A DNA stretch of 13,774 nucleotides from Flavobacteriales bacterium (GTDB taxonomy: Bacteria > Bacteroidota > Bacteroidia > Flavobacteriales_E > Vicingaceae): the NCBI GenBank assembly GCA_016763135.1, contig JAESUI010000041.1:1-13774 (forward strand). The letters are read 5' to 3'. Made by a program: the position numbers and the translations under genes. Positions within the stretch are counted from its first letter, which is position 1; every line of letters begins with the position of its first letter. Below, piece by piece: positions 7,936 through 13,774 of the stretch. The notes beneath the pieces were generated by a model. That model saw nothing but the letters and a program-made list of their open reading frames with translations. It was not told where the DNA came from and did no database searches.

Positions 7936-9164
7936 CACTCATCTCTTAAAGCTACAATTGGTTTAATTCTAGCAGCTCTTCTTGCTGGGACATAACCAGC
8001 AATACCTCCAAAAATAATTAGTAATATGGTAGCAAAAATTGCTGTTCCCATATCGATGTATGGGTTTTTAATAAAATAGTCATCCAAGGTATTATCTAAA
8101 GATGACAATAGAAAAATGCCTCCAAATAAACCAATATAACCAGCTGCTGTAGTAATAAAAATTGATTCTTGAAGTATCATAGCAATAACAGAACGAGGTG
8201 TTGCTCCAATAGCTTTTCTGATACCCAACTCTTTTGTCCGCTCTTTAACTACATAAACCATAATATTACTAATCCCAATAATCCCAGCTATCAAAGTACC
8301 TATTCCAACAAAAGTTACCACAATTTGAAGTAGACTTCCAAATTGCTGGTTTTGCTCAAGATCATCAGCCACATTTCTTAAGTAAATAGCACTTTCGTCT
8401 TTAGGGTTAATATCATGTCTTTTTTTCATGAAAGCCATTAATTCTTCTTCAAACTCCATTGCTCCAGCATAGCCAATAATTGGTTTAAAGGCTACAATAA
8501 TCTGTCCTACTTTATCTGTGTTTTTCTCAATTAATTGGTTTGTAGTATATGCTGTATAAACAAATCGCTCTTCATTATCTCCCCCATCATCTTGAAAAAC
8601 TCCAACAACTTTAAATGAGCGTTTCCCTATATTAACATATTTACCTAACGCATCTTCTCCTTCAAACAAATCATCTTCAACCAACCTTCCTATAACTACA
8701 TATTTTGTTTTATTTTTTACATCTTGATGATTGATAAATCTCCCTTTCATTAAAATGGTTTTCTCAGCTTCTTGATGTCCTGGAGCTACAGCTCTTAATC
8801 CATAATTATTTGATTTGTTCTTATACTTAACTGTATAATTTCTTGTTATCCGTGGAGTAATGTATTGTATTTGAAAAGCAAAGTTTTTTTGAATAGCTGC
8901 TAAATCATCATTATCAAATTCAATATACCTGCCCGATTTAAAACCATTATGAGGCATATTGGTTCTTCCAGGAAAAAGTCTAAAAATATTTGTAGCATCA
9001 TCTACAAAAAACTCTTTAAAAGAGTTTTTTAATCCATTTCCAAAACCAAAAAGAATAACAAAAATAAAAATACCTAAAGCCACTGTAAACCCAGAAAGAA
9101 AAGTTCTTAGCTTATTTTTTGAAATAGTATCAAATATTTCTTGCCAGCTATCTCTATTAAACAT
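7935..9164 (-). CDS. ABC transporter permease, MacB/FtsX family (first of two paralogues)
   Basis: This 409-aa paralogue of the neighbouring permease has the same architecture. It starts NRDSWQEIFDTISKNKLRT, with TM1 at about residues 22-42 and a periplasmic MacB-PCD domain at about 45-275. TM2-4 lie near 279-305, 328-354 and 372-392. The coupling motif KERTKELGIRKAIGATP is at 307-323 and the C-terminus is PARRAARIKPIVALRDE. Both copies share a GFKxGR element just before residue 82, so the pair arose by gene duplication and probably assembles as a heterodimer on one ATPase dimer. Its ATG at 9164 overlaps the ATPase gene by 8 bp, and its TGA overlaps the next permease start, indicating tight translational coupling. 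A 25-bp AT-rich palindrome at 9006-9030 falls in codons for NSFKEFF and is probably only coding. Confidence 0.92.
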   Translation of the reverse strand: MFNRDSWQEIFDTISKNKLRTFLSGFTVALGIFIFVILFGFGNGLKNSFKEFFVDDATNIFRLFPGRTNMPHNGFKSGRYIEFDNDDLAAIQKNFAFQIQYITPRITRNYTVKYKNKSNNYGLRAVAPGHQEAEKTILMKGRFINHQDVKNKTKYVVIGRLVEDDLFEGEDALGKYVNIGKRSFKVVGVFQDDGGDNEERFVYTAYTTNQLIEKNTDKVGQIIVAFKPIIGYAGAMEFEEELMAFMKKRHDINPKDESAIYLRNVADDLEQNQQFGSLLQIVVTFVGIGTLIAGIIGISNIMVYVVKERTKELGIRKAIGATPRSVIAMILQESIFITTAAGYIGLFGGIFLLSSLDNTLDDYFIKNPYIDMGTAIFATILLIIFGGIAGYVPARRAARIKPIVALRDE

Positions 9165-9858
9165 GATCTGAAGCCCAAACTTGATTTATTTTTTTGTCTT
9201 CTATAATAACACCATCTTTAAGCAAAACAATTCGTTTACACATATTAGCAATATCATTTTCGTGAGTAACTACCAATATCGTTTTACCGCTGTCATTAAT
9301 TTCTTGTATTAACTGCATTACCTCATAAGATGTAGTTGAATCTAATGCCCCAGTAGGCTCATCAGCTAGCAACACCTTAGATTCTGCAGCCATTGCTCTT
9401 GCTATAGCAACACGCTGTTTTTGTCCACCAGAAAGTTCGCTTGGTAAGTGTGTAGCCCAATCATCAATTCCCACATCTTTAAGGTATTTCATTGCTTTTT
9501 CATTCCTTTCTTTTCTAGGAACTTTTTGATAATAAAGAGGTAGTGCCACATTTTCTAATGCAGTTTTATAATTGATTAAATTAAATGATTGGAAAATAAA
9601 CCCTAGAAATTTGTTTCGATATTTTGCTGCTTTGGTCTCATCTAAATCTTTTATTGGGACACCATCTAGTGTATACGAACCTTTATCCGCAACATCAAGC
9701 ATTCCTATAATATTAAGTAACGTAGACTTCCCAGAACCTGAGGAGCCCATAATAGCAACTAGTTCGCCTTCCTCAATATTAAAATTGATTCCTTTTAATA
9801 CATGGAGTGCATTTTTACCTACTTTGTAAGACTTGTGTAAATCTTTTATTTCAATCAT
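9157..9858 (-). CDS. ABC transporter ATP-binding protein, MacB/LolD type
   Basis: This cytoplasmic ATPase powers the two FtsX-type permeases encoded directly downstream. All nucleotide-binding motifs are intact in the 233 residues. Walker A is GSSGSGKST at 38-46, the Q-loop Gln90 is in FQSFNLI, and the signature LSGGQKQR is at 142-149. Walker B LLADEP at 163-168 has catalytic Glu167; the D-loop is GALD and the switch His199 is in VVTH. The IFQSFNLI and LADEPTGALD wording is typical of the MacB/LolD/FtsE subgroup rather than importers. The presence of an adaptor and a TolC-type protein in the same operon argues for MacAB-like export rather than lipoprotein release by LolCDE. It is the first gene of the operon, with a TACCTTTG box 26 bp upstream of its ATG, and it overlaps the next gene by 8 bp. 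Confidence 0.95.
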   Translation of the reverse strand: MIEIKDLHKSYKVGKNALHVLKGINFNIEEGELVAIMGSSGSGKSTLLNIIGMLDVADKGSYTLDGVPIKDLDETKAAKYRNKFLGFIFQSFNLINYKTALENVALPLYYQKVPRKERNEKAMKYLKDVGIDDWATHLPSELSGGQKQRVAIARAMAAESKVLLADEPTGALDSTTSYEVMQLIQEINDSGKTILVVTHENDIANMCKRIVLLKDGVIIEDKKINQVWASDHV

Positions 9859-9860
9859 CC

Positions 9861-9872
9861 CTTATCGATAAG
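9861..9872. promoter_or_regulatory. 12-bp perfect palindrome in the leader of the ABC exporter operon
   Basis: CTTATCGATAAG is fully self-complementary. It lies 2 bp upstream of the ATPase ATG (9858) and downstream of the -7 box at 9884-9891, so it overlaps the predicted leader or transcription start. The position would suit an operator for a dimeric regulator or a leader structure. Palindromes of this length are expected several times by chance in 14 kb of such AT-rich DNA, and no regulator gene is adjacent, so function is only a possibility. Confidence 0.3.
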
Positions 9873-9883
9873 TAATTACCTAA

Positions 9884-9891
9884 CAAAGGTA
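9884..9891 (-). promoter_or_regulatory. Bacteroidota -7 box for the ABC exporter operon
   Basis: Read on the minus strand this is TACCTTTG, an exact match to TAnnTTTG. It ends 25 nt before the ATPase start codon, which implies a leader of roughly 20 nt. No clear TTG -33 element occurs at 17-23 nt spacing, so the upstream half is degenerate or activator-dependent. No other box is seen in any gap of the five-gene operon, which supports this as its main promoter. Confidence 0.6.
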
Positions 9892-9963
9892 GACTACTTA
9901 ACCGTTTGTGTAATTATATTTATACAAAAGGACGATTAAAATGATAAATGGTATTTACAGATA

Positions 9964-10077
9964 TTATCTAATCCTTTTTTTTTTAGCATCATGTTTTTTA
10001 CTGATAATGTAAACGTAAAAAACTACACTTCCTAAAACAACTGCAGTAACGATTCCGGTAATAATTCCTATGTCCAT
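9964..10077 (-). CDS. Possible 37-aa single-span membrane protein
   Basis: A short frame, read by hand, starts at ATG 10077 and ends at TAA (9966-9964). The peptide begins MDIGIITGIVTAVVLG, continues through VVFYVYII, and ends with a strongly basic tail (SKKHDAKKKRIR). One hydrophobic span covers about residues 4-25. The positive tail predicts an N-out/C-in topology, as in many small membrane proteins of bacteria. It fills most of the otherwise empty stretch between the ABC operon and meaB and points toward the ABC operon, 105 bp away. Upstream there is only an imperfect promoter box (TATAATTTG, minus strand 10129-10121). The strongly patterned composition argues for a real gene, but the length is too short to exclude chance. 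No family is recognised. Confidence 0.45.
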   Translation of the reverse strand: MDIGIITGIVTAVVLGSVVFYVYIISKKHDAKKKRIR

Positions 10078-10202
10078 AACTTAGTATATTTGGTTAAGCG
10101 ATAGGTAATTTTTGCGCCTTCAAATTATAAACAATAGATAAAATTAGCTTTTTTATCGACTAAAAGCAATTTACTCTCTATTAACATATAACGTTGTGAT
10201 AT

Positions 10203-10210
10203 TAATTTTG
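10203..10210 (+). promoter_or_regulatory. Bacteroidota -7 box for meaB
   Basis: TAATTTTG is an exact TAnnTTTG match and ends 21 nt before the meaB ATG at 10232, giving a leader of about 15 nt. No TTG lies at the ideal 17-23 nt upstream distance. Spacing to the start codon agrees with the other promoters in the window. Confidence 0.6.
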
Positions 10211-10231
10211 TTACTTTTATATCAATAAATT

Positions 10232-11251
10232 ATGGTAAAAAATATTAACAAAATAGCCATTACCCCTAAAAACGCTTTAACAGCAAGGGAATACCTATCT
10301 GGTATAAAAAGTGGAAATAGAGCAATTTTAAGTAAATCAATCACTTTAATAGAAAGTTCTAATCCAAAACATCAAAAAATTGCTGAAGAACTAATAGAGC
10401 TTTGTTTGCCTTTTTCTGGTAAATCTGTTAGAATTGGTATCACCGGAGTACCTGGAGTTGGAAAGAGCACATTTATTGAGGCTTTAGGAACTTTTTTAAT
10501 TGAAGATAAGAATAAGAAAGTTGCTGTTTTGGCTATTGACCCTAGTAGTAAAAAAAGTGGTGGCAGCATTTTAGGGGATAAAACAAGAATGAATAATTTA
10601 TCAATTAATGATAATGCTTTTATCCGACCTTCACCTTCTTCTGGAACATTAGGAGGTGTTGCAAAGGCAACACGAGAATCCATTATTTTACGCGAAACTG
10701 CTGGTTTTAATACTGTTTTAATTGAAACCGTGGGTGTTGGTCAATCAGAAATAGAAGTAAAATCGATGGTTGACTTCTTTTTATTATTAATGCTTGCTGG
10801 TGCTGGAGATGAGTTGCAAGGAATTAAAAGAGGGATAATGGAAACTGCCGATGGTATTTTCATCAATAAAGCTGATGGAGAAAACATAGATAAAGCAAAA
10901 TTAGCTGTTCAAGAGTACAGAAATGCAATACACCTTTTTCCTGCAAATGAAAATCATTGGATTCCAAAAGTACAATCCTGCTCTGCAATTGAAAACAAAG
11001 GAATTATTAATATTTGGGAAGTTGTTGAAAGTTTCATAAACCTTACCACATCAAACGGTTCATTCATTAAAAACAGAAAACAACAAGCTAAATTCTGGCT
11101 AGAACACACTATAGATTCTGCTGTTAAGTCATTTTTCTATTCTAATGATAAAATTAAGCAGCATATTAAAGAATTAGAAAGGCAAGTAATGGAAGAAAAA
11201 ATAAGCCCTTTTAAAGCTGCCCGAAAATTATTGTTATTATTCAAATCCTAA
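10232..11251 (+). CDS. meaB: Methylmalonyl-CoA mutase-associated GTPase MeaB
   Basis: MeaB (also annotated ArgK or LAO/AO-type ATPase) is a G3E-class GTPase. It protects and reloads the adenosylcobalamin-dependent methylmalonyl-CoA mutase, which links propionyl-CoA and succinyl-CoA. The 339-aa length is normal. The N-terminal helical part contains ALTAREYLSGIKSGNRAILSKSITLIES. Walker A is GVPGVGKST at residues 72-80. The family-typical AIDPSS (101-106), SILGDKTRM (112-120) and RPSPSSGTLGGVA (132-144) follow. Switch II carries ETVGVGQSE (165-173), and the base-recognition motif NKAD is at 212-215. The C-terminal dimerisation helices end in KAARKLLLLF. The ATG at 10232 follows an exact -7 box. 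The mutase subunit genes are not next to it in this window. The next gene has its own -7 box 56 bp downstream. Confidence 0.95.
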   Translation: MVKNINKIAITPKNALTAREYLSGIKSGNRAILSKSITLIESSNPKHQKIAEELIELCLPFSGKSVRIGITGVPGVGKSTFIEALGTFLIEDKNKKVAVLAIDPSSKKSGGSILGDKTRMNNLSINDNAFIRPSPSSGTLGGVAKATRESIILRETAGFNTVLIETVGVGQSEIEVKSMVDFFLLLMLAGAGDELQGIKRGIMETADGIFINKADGENIDKAKLAVQEYRNAIHLFPANENHWIPKVQSCSAIENKGIINIWEVVESFINLTTSNGSFIKNRKQQAKFWLEHTIDSAVKSFFYSNDKIKQHIKELERQVMEEKISPFKAARKLLLLFKS

Positions 11252-11282
11252 TAAAAATCATATTTAATTAAAATTATCAATC

Positions 11283-11290
11283 TATCTTTG
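11283..11290 (+). promoter_or_regulatory. Bacteroidota -7 box for the 277-aa envelope protein gene
   Basis: TATCTTTG matches TAnnTTTG exactly and ends 17 nt before the ATG at 11308. The -33 region is AT-rich with no clear TTG. The box allows this gene to be transcribed independently of meaB, although read-through from meaB is also possible because no terminator hairpin is seen in the 56-bp gap. Confidence 0.55.
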
Positions 11291-11307
11291 CCGAAAAAAT
11301 AATAAGC

Positions 11308-12141
11308 ATGCGATTATCTATTTTATTTCTATTACTGTTTTCATTCACTATAGCTAATGCTCAAGATGAAGAAGCTGTTAAATCAAACAAGGGTAAAATT
11401 TATGCTTTTTGGGGTTGGAACAGAGGTTGGTATTCTAATTCTGACATTCATTTTACTGGTGACAATTATGATTTTAAACTAAATGACGTTCGTGCTCAAG
11501 ACAGGCAATCTACCTTTGGTTTAGACCCTTACTTTAACCCTAGCAGGGTTACAATTCCTCAAACTAATTTTAGAATCGGTTATTTCATCAACGATCATAT
11601 TGATATTTCATTTGGTGTTGACCACATGAAATATATTATGCCAAATGATCAAGTGGTGGGGATATCCGGAGAAATTAATGACAATAGCAATTATGACGGA
11701 ACTTACAATAATGATGAAATTAAATTAGAAAAAAACTTTTTGTTTTTTGAGCATAGTGATGGGTTAAATTATTTGAATGTAGAAATTACTCGGAATGATG
11801 ATTTATTAAAATTATCGAAAATAAATATGAATCCAAACAAGGTTCAAATAAACACATTAATTGGTTTTGGGTTAGGCCCATTAATGCCAAAATCAAATGT
11901 AACCTTATGGAATAATGAACGAAATGATGAGTTTCATTTTGCAGGTTATGGTTTTGCTGCTAAAATTGGATTAAATGTTACTTTCTTTAAGTTCTTATTT
12001 TTTAGAGGAGAATTAAAAGAAGGGTTTATTGATATGTCAGACATTAGAACATCACCAGACCCTTCAGATACTGCAAAACAACACTTCTTCTTTACTCAGG
12101 CAAATTTTGTGTTTGGAATAGCGATTAATCCGTTTAATTAA
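11308..12141 (+). CDS. Secreted protein, probably an outer-membrane beta-barrel (uncharacterised)
   Basis: The 277-aa product has a clear Sec signal peptide (MRLSILFLLLFSFTIANAQ, cleavage after Ala18). The mature part is rich in aromatic residues and alternating short strands, ending in a phenylalanine-rich strand (QANFVFGIAINPF), which fits an outer-membrane beta-barrel. Conspicuous conserved-looking stretches are FWGWNRGWYSNSDIHF (residues 34-49), PQTNFRIGYFI (84-94), DISFGVDHMKY (99-109) and FFEHSDGLNY (about 146-155). I recall this pattern from unnamed proteins in Bacteroidota genomes but know no assigned function. The start is fixed by the signal peptide and the -7 box 17 nt upstream. 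Its TAA stop overlaps the stop of the convergent gene by 3 bases. Confidence 0.82.
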   Translation: MRLSILFLLLFSFTIANAQDEEAVKSNKGKIYAFWGWNRGWYSNSDIHFTGDNYDFKLNDVRAQDRQSTFGLDPYFNPSRVTIPQTNFRIGYFINDHIDISFGVDHMKYIMPNDQVVGISGEINDNSNYDGTYNNDEIKLEKNFLFFEHSDGLNYLNVEITRNDDLLKLSKINMNPNKVQINTLIGFGLGPLMPKSNVTLWNNERNDEFHFAGYGFAAKIGLNVTFFKFLFFRGELKEGFIDMSDIRTSPDPSDTAKQHFFFTQANFVFGIAINPFN

Positions 12142-12659
12142 AACAACTGTCTAATTTCTTTCTTAAGAATAAGCACCGCAATTTGAGAAGGAGATTTATC
12201 TAACTTCAACATAATTTCAAAAATCTTTTGCCCTAATTCAGCACCATTTGCATCAGGCTTCATTTGAACTCCAGCCAAATTAACAATCTTTAATGATTCA
12301 TCTTTAGCTTTTTTAACAGTATCCCAAGAGGTATTAGATGTATAAAGTTGCTGTGTTAAATTATGTTCAAACTCTTTCTGTATAGTCCTTAACAACTCCG
12401 ATTTAAGTAGTTTTGCACTCATTCCTGGCTTATTTACCCGCAAAACTAACTTATCCATAGATATGCGCTCTAAAAATAAAACCAATCGCTCATAAGCCTG
12501 CAATCGAAGTGGTGTCGTTATTTTCTGATTTTCTTGCCGCAACACTAACAACTGTTTTCTATGTTCAGTATCCAAAAATCGATTCATCACAAAATAAAGT
12601 GCTCCAAACATAATCAATGAAGGCAAAATGTATTTTAGTATCTCTAAAAAAGTTTCCAT
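12138..12659 (-). CDS. Membrane-anchored 173-aa protein, DUF7935-like
   Basis: Function is unknown. One N-terminal membrane span (ILKYILPSLIMFGALYFVM, residues 7-25) is followed by a basic, helical cytoplasmic part. That part contains ITTPLRLQAYERLVLFLERI (residues 47-66, one of its most distinctive stretches), KSELLRTIQKEFEHNLTQQLY, and an amphipathic C-terminus. I associate the PLRLQAYERLVLFLERI wording with a Bacteroidota-wide family (DUF7935), from memory only. The gene is divergent from the aminotransferase across 114 bp and convergent with the 277-aa protein gene, with overlapping stop codons. No exact TAnnTTTG box is seen upstream of the ATG at 12659, so its promoter is not identified. 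Confidence 0.8.
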   Translation of the reverse strand: METFLEILKYILPSLIMFGALYFVMNRFLDTEHRKQLLVLRQENQKITTPLRLQAYERLVLFLERISMDKLVLRVNKPGMSAKLLKSELLRTIQKEFEHNLTQQLYTSNTSWDTVKKAKDESLKIVNLAGVQMKPDANGAELGQKIFEIMLKLDKSPSQIAVLILKKEIRQLF

Positions 12660-12747
12660 AAGCTTATTATAAACGAAGCGTAAAATTATAAAAAAAAGAC
12701 AGATTTATAACACCTCTTATTTTAAACGTAAATAACCACATTTTTAT

Positions 12748-12755
12748 TAGTTTTG
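12748..12755 (+). promoter_or_regulatory. Bacteroidota -7 box for the aminotransferase gene
   Basis: TAGTTTTG is an exact TAnnTTTG match ending 18 nt before the ATG at 12774. A TTTA 23 nt upstream (12721-12724) is a weak -33 candidate. The spacing to the start codon agrees with the other units in the window. Confidence 0.6.
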
Positions 12756-12773
12756 TTTCCTATAATTTTTACA

Positions 12774-13774
12774 ATGGAAAAGACAGTATCAGATACATTA
12801 AACAACCTTAGTGAGTCTCAAACGCTTGCAATGACAAGATTAAGTAGAGAGCTTAAAGCAGAAGGAAAAGACGTTATTAGTTTAAGCATAGGCGAACCAG
12901 ATTTTGATACCCCTCAGTTTATTAAAGATGCTGCAAAAAAAGCCATTGACGAAAATTACACTCATTATACTCCTGTGCCTGGTTATCCAGAACTAAGGGA
13001 GGCTATTTCAAAAAAGTTCAAACGAGATAATAATTTAGATTATACACCAGAACAAATTGTTGTTTCTACAGGAGCAAAACACTCTTTAGCAAATATTTCT
13101 TTGAGCTTATTAAACCCTGGAGATGAAGTATTACTTCCTGCTCCTTATTGGGTAAGCTATCACGAAATAATAAAAATTGCCGGAGCTATTCCTGTTGGAT
13201 TACCAACAACAATAGATCAAGACTTTAAAGTTAGTGTTGCTCAAATAAAAGCTGGAATTACTGACAAAACACGCATGATATGGTTTAGTACACCATGTAA
13301 CCCTAGTGGTTCTGTATACTCTAAAGATGAGTTACATGATATTGCTCAATTGATAAAAGACTATCCAAACATATTAATCGTTTCTGACGAAATATACGAA
13401 CACATAAGTTTTACGGAAAAACACGAAAGTATTGCTCAATTCAATTTTATAAAAGACCAAGTAATTACCGTTAACGGGGTTTCTAAAGGTTTTGCTATGA
13501 CAGGATGGAGAATTGGTTACATTGGTGCTCCAAAGTGGATTGCGGATGCTTGTGTAAAAATGCAAGGTCAATTTACATCTGGTACCTGTAGTATTGCTCA
13601 AAAGGCTGCACAAGCGGCAATGGAAGCTGATCCTTCTATTACAACTGAGATGCGAAATTCATTCGAAAAAAGAAAAGGATTGGTACTCTCTTTAATGAAT
13701 GAAATACCTGGATTAAAATTAAATAATCCAAAAGGTGCTTTTTATGTTTTTCCTGATGTAACTAGTTATTTTGG
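12774..13774 (+). CDS. aspC: Class I/II pyridoxal-phosphate aminotransferase, aspartate aminotransferase-like (partial)
   Basis: This enzyme transfers the amino group between an amino acid (probably aspartate) and 2-oxoglutarate. I translated 333 codons from ATG 12774; the frame is open to the right edge. The N-terminus (SESQTLAMTRLSRELKAEG, then SLSIGEPDFDTP) and HYTPVPGYPELREAI are typical of subgroup I-gamma aspartate aminotransferases. PLP-site residues are present: STGAKHSL for the phosphate, Asn176 in TPCNPSGSVYS, Asp205 and Tyr208 in VSDEIYEH, the Schiff-base Lys238 in VSKGFAMTGWRIGY, and Arg246. The C-terminal part with the substrate-carboxylate arginine lies beyond the window, so the exact substrate is not certain and the gene symbol is by similarity of type. 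It is preceded by an exact -7 box and reads away from the DUF7935-like gene. Confidence 0.93.
   Translation, partial: MEKTVSDTLNNLSESQTLAMTRLSRELKAEGKDVISLSIGEPDFDTPQFIKDAAKKAIDENYTHYTPVPGYPELREAISKKFKRDNNLDYTPEQIVVSTGAKHSLANISLSLLNPGDEVLLPAPYWVSYHEIIKIAGAIPVGLPTTIDQDFKVSVAQIKAGITDKTRMIWFSTPCNPSGSVYSKDELHDIAQLIKDYPNILIVSDEIYEHISFTEKHESIAQFNFIKDQVITVNGVSKGFAMTGWRIGYIGAPKWIADACVKMQGQFTSGTCSIAQKAAQAAMEADPSITTEMRNSFEKRKGLVLSLMNEIPGLKLNNPKGAFYVFPDVTSYF

Noticed and set aside
9006..9030. A 25-bp AT-rich inverted repeat (12-bp arms, one central base) with a T-run on the minus strand, resembling an intrinsic terminator.
   Set aside because: It lies within intact codons 47-54 of the first permease (NSFKEFF), has few GC pairs, and a terminator there would switch off the operon. 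Codon usage for Lys and Phe explains it.
9157..9858. The possibility that the ATPase and permeases are a LolCDE lipoprotein-release system.
   Set aside because: The operon also encodes a membrane fusion protein and a TolC-type channel, which LolCDE does not use. A MacAB-like exporter fits better.
9941..10012. A plus-strand 23-codon frame with hydrophobic content (LILFFLASCFLL) and an AAAGGA sequence upstream, antisense to the 37-aa frame.
   Set aside because: It is very short, its hydrophobic core comes from a T-run, and it overlaps a better-patterned frame on the other strand. No exact promoter box precedes it.
10085..10092. An exact TATATTTG box on the plus strand, a possible alternative promoter for meaB.
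   Set aside because: It would give a leader of about 130 nt, and a box at 10203-10210 has the spacing seen at all other starts. No TTG at -33.
1..13774. Search for mobile elements, CRISPR arrays, tRNA genes, phage or defence genes.
   Set aside because: No direct-repeat arrays, transposase or integrase-like proteins, tRNA-like cloverleaf sequences or defence-type domains were recognised, and composition is even throughout.

Overview
The window reads as ordinary chromosomal DNA of a Bacteroidota bacterium, most likely a marine or brackish member of the Flavobacteriia. Four things support this. Base composition is low-GC. A DUF5103-type protein (the type IX secretion 'Plug') is present, and that secretion system is confined to this phylum. 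A Na+-translocating NADH:quinone reductase operon is present. Exact copies of the Bacteroidota -7 promoter box TAnnTTTG lie 17-26 nt before five gene starts, and purine-rich Shine-Dalgarno sequences are largely absent. No rRNA, tRNA, CRISPR array, transposase, integrase or phage gene was seen.

Layout. (1) Minus strand, 1-2038: nqrA followed by the first 221 codons of nqrB. The operon continues off the left edge and is driven by a good promoter just upstream of nqrA. (2) Plus strand, 2183-4179: the T9SS Plug-like protein and an uncharacterised 220-aa protein, coupled by a TAATG stop/start. (3) Minus strand, 9858 down to 4183: a five-gene operon made of an ABC ATPase, two paralogous FtsX/MacB-type permeases, a HlyD/MacA-type membrane fusion protein and a TolC-type outer-membrane protein. 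All junctions overlap or are under 30 bp. (4) Intergenic space 9859-10231: a -7 box, a 12-bp perfect palindrome in the ABC operon leader, a possible 37-codon single-span membrane protein (minus strand), and the meaB promoter. (5) Plus strand: meaB (methylmalonyl-CoA mutase chaperone GTPase) and a secreted, probably outer-membrane 277-aa protein. (6) Minus strand: a 173-aa membrane-anchored protein (DUF7935-like). (7) Plus strand: a class I aminotransferase cut by the right edge.

Functionally the window combines respiratory sodium export, one gene of the T9SS, a complete tripartite efflux or export machine, a B12-dependent mutase helper and amino-acid metabolism. These are mostly separate transcription units rather than one pathway. 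Two pairs of genes meet tail to tail with almost no space (3 bp at 4180-4182, and overlapping stops at 12138-12141), leaving no room for intrinsic terminators between them.

I did not find a convincing new system. The items most worth a second look are the 220-aa protein with the GWWGLPWGPI motif coupled to the Plug gene, the unlisted 37-aa membrane peptide, the split two-permease form of the MacAB-like exporter, and the uncharacterised 277-aa envelope protein.
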